Position numbers and translations under genes: made by a program. Positions 1-6,700 of a DNA stretch of 20,053 nucleotides are shown here, in pieces. The notes under the pieces are model-generated. The model saw nothing but the letters and a program-made list of their open reading frames with translations. It did not search any database and was not told the DNA's origin. Position 1 is the stretch's first letter, and every line of letters begins with the position of its first letter. The stretch is from JBDNFP01 sp041689775 (GTDB lineage: Bacteria > Bacteroidota > Bacteroidia > Cytophagales > Spirosomataceae), in assembly GCA_041689775.1 (NCBI GenBank), contig JBDNFP010000023.1:1-20053 (forward strand). Direction: 5' to 3'.

Positions 1-1
1 A

Positions 2-1150
2 GGCAACCGGGCCGTGCTCGTTACTACCGATCTGCTCGGTATTCCCAAAGCGGTTTCTGACCGGATACGCACCGAGCTACAAAAAAACCTCAGCCTGTCC
101 AAAGCCCAGATCATCCTCAATAGCTCCCATACCCACTCCGGACCGGTACTTTCCAATGCGCTGGTGGACATATACCCCCTAAATGCGGCGGAGCAACAGA
201 AAATTGACATTTACACCCGGCAGTTGGAAGCACAGCTGATCCAACTAGTGCAGGAGGCCTTCAAAAACCTGGAATCCGCTACCCTGTCGGCGGCCAACGG
301 CGTCACCCGTTTTCAGGTCAACCGACGGAATAATAAAGAAGGTGCCCTGCTCGAACAGTCCGAATTAAAAGGACCCAACGACTATGCCGTGCCGGTCCTC
401 AAAATTACCGATGCCAGCGGGGCCGTCAAAGCCGTGGTATTTGGCTATGCCTGCCACAACACCGTTCTGGACCAGTACAAGTTCTCGGGCGACTACGCCG
501 GTTTTGCCCAACTGGAACTCGAAAAAGCCTATCCCAAAGCCACCGCCCTCTATTTTCAGGGAGCCGGAGCCGACCAGAACCCTATGCCCCGCCGCACGGT
601 GCCTTTGGCGCAGCAATTTGGCCGTGAGCTGTCCGCCGCCGTGCAACGTGTCCTCGATGAACCCATGCGTTCACTCGCCCCCCAACTCTCCGTAGCCTAC
701 TCCGAAATAGATTTAGCGTTATCACCCCCGCCGACGGATGCCGAACTAACCAAAATTATCGGCCAACACGAACCCTACCAGCAGCGCTGGGCCCGGCGTA
801 TGTTGGCCCAACGGCAAGCGGGTAAGCCACTCCCAACGTCTTACCCCTACCCCGTACAGGTATGGCGATTGGGCGATCAGGCCCTATTCAGTTTTGGTGG
901 TGAATTAGTAGTAGCGTATGCTTTAGAAGTCAAAAAGCGCTTTGGGCCGGAGGCCTTCGTATTAGGCTACTCCAACGACGTCATGGCATACATCCCCTCC
1001 GAGACCATCCTGAAAGAAGGCGGTTACGAAGGTGCCTCCTCCCAAATGGTCTACGGCCACCCCGCCCCCTGGGCCCCCGGCCTGCAACAACACATTTTGA
1101 ACGAAGTAGAGAAACTGGCCGAGAAGGTAGGTATCTCAAAAAGAAAATAA
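2..1150 (+). CDS. Neutral/alkaline non-lysosomal ceramidase family protein, 5'-truncated
   Basis: The reading frame is open from base 2, so the gene starts upstream of the window; the GTG at base 14 lies inside the conserved domain and is not taken as the start. The family consists of zinc amidohydrolases that cleave the N-acyl bond of ceramide, usually exported. Visible motifs are SSHTHSGP (about 122-145) with two candidate zinc-binding His codons, GYACHNT (about 443-463) with a further His, SGDYAGFA, then FQGAGADQNP (about 554-583) and GYSNDVMAYIPS towards the C-terminus. An FGGE motif before the last block could supply the acidic ligand. About 382 residues are visible, and the end matches the end of the N-terminal catalytic domain, so this is a short single-domain member as in many Bacteroidetes. 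Any signal peptide lies outside the window. True substrate is unknown; many family members are not proven ceramidases. Confidence 0.88.
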   Translation, partial: GNRAVLVTTDLLGIPKAVSDRIRTELQKNLSLSKAQIILNSSHTHSGPVLSNALVDIYPLNAAEQQKIDIYTRQLEAQLIQLVQEAFKNLESATLSAANGVTRFQVNRRNNKEGALLEQSELKGPNDYAVPVLKITDASGAVKAVVFGYACHNTVLDQYKFSGDYAGFAQLELEKAYPKATALYFQGAGADQNPMPRRTVPLAQQFGRELSAAVQRVLDEPMRSLAPQLSVAYSEIDLALSPPPTDAELTKIIGQHEPYQQRWARRMLAQRQAGKPLPTSYPYPVQVWRLGDQALFSFGGELVVAYALEVKKRFGPEAFVLGYSNDVMAYIPSETILKEGGYEGASSQMVYGHPAPWAPGLQQHILNEVEKLAEKVGISKRK

Positions 1151-1164
1151 ATTTTCAGATCCTG

Positions 1165-1212
1165 CTCTAATTTCCCTCCTATCAAGGAGCGGCCGCCGCT
1201 ACGGGGTTAGAG
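1165..1212. terminator. Possible structured intergenic element or terminator
   Basis: Downstream of the ceramidase stop, CTCTAA at 1165-1170 pairs with TTAGAG at 1207-1212, extended by four G-U or G-C pairs. Two smaller alternative hairpins lie inside it: CTCCT/AGGAG (1176-1180 with 1185-1189) and AGCGG/CCGCT (1188-1192 with 1196-1200). There is no trailing T-run, so this is not a classical intrinsic terminator. It may end or stabilise the ceramidase transcript. Confidence 0.25.
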
Positions 1213-1261
1213 GGAGGTGTAACAACGCAATGTCTCTATTAAAGCAAAAACTCTCAAACCA

Positions 1262-2527
1262 ATGTCCCCAAAACACCTCGTCGCCACCCCCTACTACTCT
1301 GGCTTCCCCCTAGCCCACGACACCTACAACGCCATCACCGCCGCCAGCGACGGTAACATCTACTACGTGCTCTGCTCCGACTCCCCCACGGTCGGCGGAC
1401 GCATGTACCGCTATGACCCGGCCACCGACCGCACCCACTACCTCGCCGACCTGACCGAGATTTGCGGCGAAAAGGGTGCCATTGTACAAGGCAAAAGCCA
1501 CGTGCGTTTTTACGAGCGACGGGGTAAGCTGTACTTCGCTACCCACGTGGGTTATTACGAAATAATCAACGGCATGGAGTGCCTGCCCGTACACCCACCC
1601 GAGGGGTTAGGGCTTTACCCCGGCGGCCATTTTTTGTCGTACGACCTGACCACCGGACAATTTGAAGACCTGGCCCTCGCCCCCCACGGCGAAGGTATCC
1701 TGACCATGACCCTGGACAAAGACCGTGGCGATCTCTACGCCATCACCTGGCCCGTGGGATACTTCCTACATTACGACCCACGGACGAATACCCTACACAA
1801 CCGGGGACCGGTCTCTGCCCAAGGCGAAGCAGGTGTACCGGGCCAAGATTACCGGGTTCTGTGCCGCTCTATGTTCGTAGACCCGCACGACGGGGCCGTG
1901 TGCTACTCCACCGCCGAAGGTACCATCGGCCGCTACCTGCCCGAAACGGGTAGGCTTGATACCGTGGAAAACGCCGACCTACGGATCGACTACTTCGGCC
2001 GCTACGACCCCACCCGTCCCGGTAGCATGGGCTACAACTGGCGCAAGATTTTCTGGTACGCACCCGAGCAGGTAGCCTACGGCATCCACGGCAACTCCGG
2101 GTACCTCTTCCGGTTCGATCCCCGGCAGCCCGGCATCGAACTCGTGGAACGCCTCACCTCCGAGCCCTCGCGCCGGAGCGGTATGTTCGATCAGTTTAGC
2201 TACGGGTACCTGGGTTTTCAGTTGGGGCCCGACGGGCACACCATGTACTACCTCACGGGCGGGCCCATCTACGAAAATGGCCAACGGGTCAAAGGGCTCG
2301 ATGAAATCGCGAAAGGAGGTGCCAAAGGGCTAGAAAACCTCCACCTCGTCACCTTCCATATCCCCACCCGCACCTACCGCGACCACGGCCCCATTTTCTA
2401 CGCCGACGGTTGCCGGCCTACCTACGTCAATTCATTGGCCGTGGGTGCCGATGGCACGGTCTATTTTCTGGGGCGGTTTATGCAGGAGGGGAAGGAAATT
2501 CAAGATTTGGTGCGGGTGGAGATGTAG
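1262..2527 (+). CDS. Beta-propeller-like protein of unknown function
   Basis: 421 residues, GC-rich like the preceding gene and 111 bp downstream of it. I do not recognise a named family. The sequence contains about six degenerate repeats with a beta-strand followed by a short [YF]D..T-like turn: YRYDPATDR, LSYDLTTGQ, LHYDPRTNT, GRYLPETGR, FRFDPRQPG and FHIPTRTY. This is the pattern of WD40/SMP-30/YVTN-like beta-propellers. No signal peptide or lipobox is visible, so the protein as annotated would be cytoplasmic. The ATG at 1262 has no clear Shine-Dalgarno sequence; AGGGAGG at 1211-1217 is too far upstream. The context next to a ceramidase-family hydrolase suggests metabolism rather than defence, but no reaction can be assigned. 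Confidence 0.75.
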   Translation: MSPKHLVATPYYSGFPLAHDTYNAITAASDGNIYYVLCSDSPTVGGRMYRYDPATDRTHYLADLTEICGEKGAIVQGKSHVRFYERRGKLYFATHVGYYEIINGMECLPVHPPEGLGLYPGGHFLSYDLTTGQFEDLALAPHGEGILTMTLDKDRGDLYAITWPVGYFLHYDPRTNTLHNRGPVSAQGEAGVPGQDYRVLCRSMFVDPHDGAVCYSTAEGTIGRYLPETGRLDTVENADLRIDYFGRYDPTRPGSMGYNWRKIFWYAPEQVAYGIHGNSGYLFRFDPRQPGIELVERLTSEPSRRSGMFDQFSYGYLGFQLGPDGHTMYYLTGGPIYENGQRVKGLDEIAKGGAKGLENLHLVTFHIPTRTYRDHGPIFYADGCRPTYVNSLAVGADGTVYFLGRFMQEGKEIQDLVRVEM

Positions 2528-2595
2528 CCCCGTGGTTTGGAGCCGGGTTGCAATATTCTGATTCAACTATTGTGCAATAACTTGTCCTCAGCTTC

Positions 2596-2607
2596 TCAAA
2601 GAATCAG
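2596..2607. repeat. 12-bp direct repeat, left copy
   Basis: TCAAAGAATCAG occurs here, just upstream of the antitoxin start, and again at 3012-3023 downstream of its stop. The two copies bracket the antitoxin gene exactly. They could be an insertion scar, a recombination site or chance. Confidence 0.4.
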
Positions 2608-2612
2608 TAAAA

Positions 2613-2963
2613 ATGGAATTAAAACCAATCCAAACCGAACAGGAATACGACACCTTGCTGGACTGGGTTGATAATCAGTTCGACCACAAACCAGATACCA
2701 ATAGTCCGGAAGGACATAAGTTGCAAATCGCATTGTTGCTGATAAAATCCTACGAAGACGAACATCATCAAATTCCTTTCCCCGATCCAATTGAAGCTAT
2801 AAAAATGAAAGAAAAGAGCCTCAAAAGTAAGGATCTCGCTGTTTGGGTGGGGAGTAAAAGTTACGTCTCAGCCCTATTGAATCGAAAAAAACCACTAACC
2901 CTTCGCCTGGCCAAGCTATTTCACGAGCGGCTAGGGATACCGGCACAGGTACTTTTGGGGTAG
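2613..2963 (+). CDS. HigA-type XRE helix-turn-helix antitoxin, orphan
   Basis: 116 residues. The C-terminal half contains the XRE helix-turn-helix typical of COG5499 HigA-like antitoxins: LKSKDLAVWVGSKSYVSALL followed by NRKKPLTLRLAKLFHE and LGIPAQVLL. The N-terminal half (residues 1-60) carries the LLIKSYEDEH segment seen in this subfamily. In typical loci it represses its own promoter and neutralises a HigB mRNA interferase encoded next to it. No HigB-like reading frame is present: 85 bp upstream and the region downstream hold no toxin-sized matching ORF, so it is either an orphan, a relic, or a stand-alone regulator. The gene is about 43-45% GC by eye, below the genes to its left, and is flanked by a 12-bp direct repeat, which fits acquisition as a small cassette. 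Confidence 0.8.
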   Translation: MELKPIQTEQEYDTLLDWVDNQFDHKPDTNSPEGHKLQIALLLIKSYEDEHHQIPFPDPIEAIKMKEKSLKSKDLAVWVGSKSYVSALLNRKKPLTLRLAKLFHERLGIPAQVLLG

Positions 2964-3011
2964 TTTGTATAGACCCGTGGCAAGCAGATTCTTCTTTCGC
3001 CCTGACTACTT

Positions 3012-3023
3012 TCAAAGAATCAG
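3012..3023. repeat. 12-bp direct repeat, right copy
   Basis: Second copy of TCAAAGAATCAG, downstream of the antitoxin and just before the stop of the minus-strand AlbA_2 remnant. See the copy at 2596-2607. Confidence 0.4.
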
Positions 3024-3028
3024 GAAGA

Positions 3029-3520
3029 CTAGTGCAGGAGCGTCTTGATTTTTGCGGTAAGGTGGTAGCCGCCCGTTTTGGGTGCACCTACGAACTCGAT
3101 AAGGTGGGCAGCGCGGGCTAGGCGGAGGTATCTAGCAATACTCGCTCTTGACTTTTTGCTTCTGGCAACGATATCCTTCATATTTAAGCCTTCATCAGTA
3201 CTGATTAACACAATTACCTTGGCTATTTCTACTTTTACTTCTCTGCTTATTCCATCAGTATCATTTACAGTATCATTAATCTCGTTTACAGTATCATTTA
3301 CAGTATCATCTGTTTTATTTACACCGTCACCAGAGTTTTTTAATCCCTCATTGAGTAAGATCAGAATAGTACCAAGTACCTTCTCATCCTCTTCCTGACC
3401 CGTGCTATTCCCTGCTTTCCCATACTCCGGTAATGGAATGCGTACTTTGAATACCGGTCCTTCGATCAGTTCAGGTTGGCCTAAATTTAACCAGAAAGCT
3501 AATCCGCTAGTTAAGTCAAC
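3029..3520 (-). pseudogene. C-terminal remnant of an AlbA_2/RecG-like ATPase
   Basis: Read on the minus strand, the frame from 3520 to the TAG at 3029 encodes about 163 residues. It contains PELIEGPVFKVRIPLPE, a repeat-rich linker and a winged helix ending KTGGYHLTAK. The intact gene at 11841 has the same order: PQFIEGPVFRM, a tetrapeptide-repeat linker and a winged helix ending KTGGYHTIT. The AlbA_2 domain and nearly all of the Bergerat-fold ATPase domain are missing, and the frame meets a TAA at 3521-3523, so this is a 5'-deleted pseudogene. The only longer start is a GTG at 3211, inside the winged helix. It faces the opposite way to the operon and converges on the antitoxin gene. It is probably debris of an earlier defence locus rather than a partial duplication, because linker repeats and sequence differ strongly from the intact copy. 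Confidence 0.75.
3257..3310 (-). repeat. 12-nt tandem repeats in the pseudogene linker
   Basis: On the minus strand the unit AATGATACTGTA, encoding Asn-Asp-Thr-Val, recurs about four times with one degenerate Asn-Glu-Ile unit. It occupies the same place, between ATPase end and winged helix, as the NEGL repeats of the intact homologue at 13026-13109. Confidence 0.75.
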
Positions 3521-3731
3521 TTATGAATTATTCTTTGCCAACTACCAATTTTTCAAGTCCCTTCTATTGCAATTCCAAATTTTCGGTAAATTTGAAATAT
3601 CAAGTCTCGGTCTTCAATACTAGTGATCTCCACGAATTTACTTCTGACTCCATCGTTAGTAATCATCAGTTCATTACTTTACTAGAATAATTGACGAGAA
3701 ATTTTATATCCTCAAATAGTAATCCACATAT
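3521..3731. other. AT-rich intergenic region upstream of the defence operon
   Basis: About 210 bp of AT-rich DNA that must hold the operon promoter. TTGACG at 3691-3696 resembles a -35 box, with AAATAG at 3714-3719 at 17-bp spacing as a weak -10. I see no convincing Bacteroidetes TAnnTTTG box. The left part contains a small minus-strand coding fragment described separately. No obvious long operator palindrome is present. Confidence 0.35.
3528..3666 (-). pseudogene. Small minus-strand ORF fragment, possibly frameshifted
   Basis: An ATG at 3666 (minus strand) opens 37 codons containing EITSIEDRDLIFQIYRKFG and ending at a TGA at 3555-3553. Removing one base from the GGG run just before the stop would continue the frame as GLEKLVVGKE to a TAA at 3530-3528. 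The residue composition looks protein-like, but I do not recognise it. It could be the start of a deleted gene, a small protein, or chance. Confidence 0.25.
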
Positions 3732-6700
3732 ATGAACATCTTCGAGTTACACAGCTCCATTATCCAAGACTATAAATCCTATCTCGACTCGTTCATTAAT
3801 ATTAGGGATGAAAAGGTCAGAACTCTCGTCGACAAGGAAATAAAGGAAAGCCGATTTATTAAGGAACCGCTAATCCAGTTCAACCCTTCTTACAAGTTGG
3901 GAGAATCACTAAGTGATCTGGCAATCCAAAATATGGTACACCCTGACCTCCCGAAGGTATTTGGAAACTATAATCTATATTATCATCAGGTAGAAGCCCT
4001 GAAGAAAGGTATTAAGGGTGAAAGTTTCGTGGTAACATCAGGTACCGGCTCGGGTAAGTCTCTCACTTTCTTAGGTACCATTTTCGATCATCTCTTTAAA
4101 CAGAAGAAGAAAAAAGGAATAACGGCAATCCTGGTTTACCCCATGAATGCCCTGATTAATTCTCAGGAAGAGGAGATCATAAAATATGAGATCAACTACT
4201 TGAAATCCTTCGTTCCGGGTTATCGCTTGTCTGATCAAAAATCTTTAAAGGAGTCCATTGAGGACTTGAAAGCAAAAACAAATCAACGATTTCCTGTGAC
4301 GTATGCCCGCTACACAGGGCAGGAAAATGAGGAAAAAAGACGTGCGATCCAACACGATCAACCCAGTATCATCCTGACTAATTACATGATGCTGGAACTA
4401 ATCATGACGCGTCAGAGTGAAGGTTGGCTCAGGGAATCCCTCCAAGACAGTTTAAAATATCTCGTTTTTGATGAGCTGCATACCTATCGTGGACGCCAGG
4501 GAGCCGATGTATCTATGCTAATACGAAGGATTAAGAAGCGGTGTACTCAACCCATAGTTAGTATAGGCACCTCGGCTACTATGGCTAGTGAGGGCTCAGT
4601 AAAAGAGCGAAAAGAGGCCGTAGCCGAAGTAGCCTCCAAAATATTTGATCATCCTTTTAGGGTCGAAAATATTATTGGCGAATCCCTTACCACCTGTACA
4701 AATGGGCTGACAATAGACCCGACTCTGGTAGCCAAGTCTCTGCATAGTCCTATCTCAATTGATGGGGATTCCTCCCTTTTCTTGGCCCATCCTCTGGCTA
4801 CTTGGCTAGAAACAATAATTGCTTTGGAAAAGGAATCCTATGCGGATACCCCCTACTGGAAAAGAGCACAGCCTACTACATTCGATCAGATTTGTCAGAA
4901 ACTATGTGAATATACAAAGGCTGATGATGAACTGTGTCGACCTGTTCTAACAACTCTATTAAGGTGGGCAGAAAAACTGAATATTGAAGGGGCTAGGCAA
5001 ACACCAAGGCAATCATTTCTTCCCTATAAAATCCACCAGTTTATTTCTCAAACGGGTAATGTGTTCGTGACTCTGGATACGCGAGAAAATAGAATAGCCA
5101 CTTTACAAACGGCGCGTTATATTAAAGTAAACCAAAAAGATGTATTCCTTTACCCAGTTCTGTTCAGCCGACAGTCAGGCCATGATTTCATTTGTGTACG
5201 GAAAGATTTTTCGAATACTATACTTCTTCCCAGAAATTCAGACGAACTACCTGAGAAGATCACCAAGGAAAGTCTGAAGGCAGACAAAAAAACAGGGAAG
5301 TCAAAAACGGTACTTACGACAGATGACTTCTCCGATGGCTATATTTTACTAGACTTCCCAAACGCAAGTGTCTGGAAAAAAGAGGACGAAGACTATTTAC
5401 CTGAATCGTGGTTCAGAAACGTTGGTGGACAAGATGTACTGGATAACTTCTATGAATTCAGAGTACCGCAAAAAATCTATTTTGATCAGTCAGGGCATTA
5501 TTCTGAAAAGCCTGAGTACCCTATTGAAGGGTGGTTTATTCCGGCGAGGCTCTTATTAGATCCTACTTCCGGTACCATCTTTGATCTCAAAACGAGTGAG
5601 AACACCAAGCTAATGAGGTTAGGTAATGAAGGTCGTAGTACCGCTACCACTATAACTTCATACAATATCGTAAATGCTCTACATAATCAAGGGGTAGCTA
5701 AGAAAAACCAAAAGCTACTAAGCTTCACCGACAATCGACAGGATGCATCCTTGCAAGCCGGGCATTTCAATGATTTTCTGATGGTAGGTCGGCTTCGTTC
5801 AGCCATTTACCATGCTTTGCTGGATATGCCTTCCCATCAACTGGGTTTGGATGAAATTACGGAAAAGGTATTTCAAAAGATTAAACTGAAAGAAGTAGAA
5901 TATGCCCGCTACCCTTCTGACGACCCAACTTGGGGTAACCCCGAAAATGAGAAAGCTCTTAAAGAATATCTACTAATCCGCATCTTGTATGATTTAAAAA
6001 GGGGATGGCGATTTGTTACTCCTAATTTGGAGCAGGCAGGCCTAACCCAAATTAGTTACGACCGCCTCACCGCATTTTGTGAGCGGGAAGACTTTTTTGA
6101 TAAGCTAGAACTGTTTGATATTCTTTCCCCCGAAGAACGGTTTTCAATTTTTACGCAGTTATTGAACTACTTCCGAACCTCGTATGCTTTTGATCACTAT
6201 AAACTGCTTCAAAACCGAGGAGAAACAGAAGATAAAATCAGAAACCGGCTCGACCCTGAAAAGCTATGGTCGTTGGATGAGGAAGAAAAAATTGAGGTTC
6301 CTTTTGTGTTAACTGCCCGAACCGTAGGCGAAACAACCAGAAGTACCTACGTAGCGAGTATCGGGCCATCGAGCTACTTTGGGAAGTACCTCAAAAGACT
6401 TTTGGCTGAAAAACAAATTGATACTTCTGCCTGGCGAAAGGACGATCATCAGGACTATATTGAGAAAGTGTGTGGTCTGCTGGCATCCAAAGACTTCTTA
6501 TCCAAGGAAGAAGTGAAAGGTAAAAGAGCAACGGCCAAAGGTTATCGGCTTCGCCTGGATAGTGTCATCTGGAAACTTGGCAATGAAAAAGCGATCATTC
6601 CCGACGACATACGGAATCTGACCTATAAGGGATACGAAACCAAACCAAATAGGTTTTTTCAAGAGTTTTATAAGCAGGATTTCAATCGCTTTGCCAGAAC

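Noticed and set aside
2548..2577. Imperfect hairpin TTGCAATA/TATTGTGCAA after the propeller gene
   Set aside because: The stem is broken by a two-base bulge and has no T-run, so terminator function is not supported.
2528..3028. HigB toxin partner for the antitoxin
   Set aside because: The upstream gap is 85 bp and the downstream minus-strand ORF at 2821-3087 lies mostly over the antitoxin gene in another frame with no RelE/HigB features.
3240..3315. Short regularly spaced repeats suggesting a CRISPR array
   Set aside because: The units are contiguous 12-mers without spacers and encode an in-frame peptide repeat of a protein linker.
3078..3623. Two plus-strand ORFs (3078-3398 and 3402-3623), the first rich in Phe, Ser, Thr and Val and appearing membrane-like
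   Set aside because: Over 3029-3520 they are opposite-strand shadows of the AlbA_2 remnant, whose minus-strand translation aligns with the intact homologue; the hydrophobic repeats are the reverse reading of the NDTV repeats. The end of the second overlaps only the minus-strand fragment and AT-rich spacer.
3691..3719. Sigma-70-type promoter TTGACG plus AAATAG
   Set aside because: The -10 match is weak and Bacteroidetes use a different consensus, so it is only mentioned in the intergenic entry and not called as a promoter.
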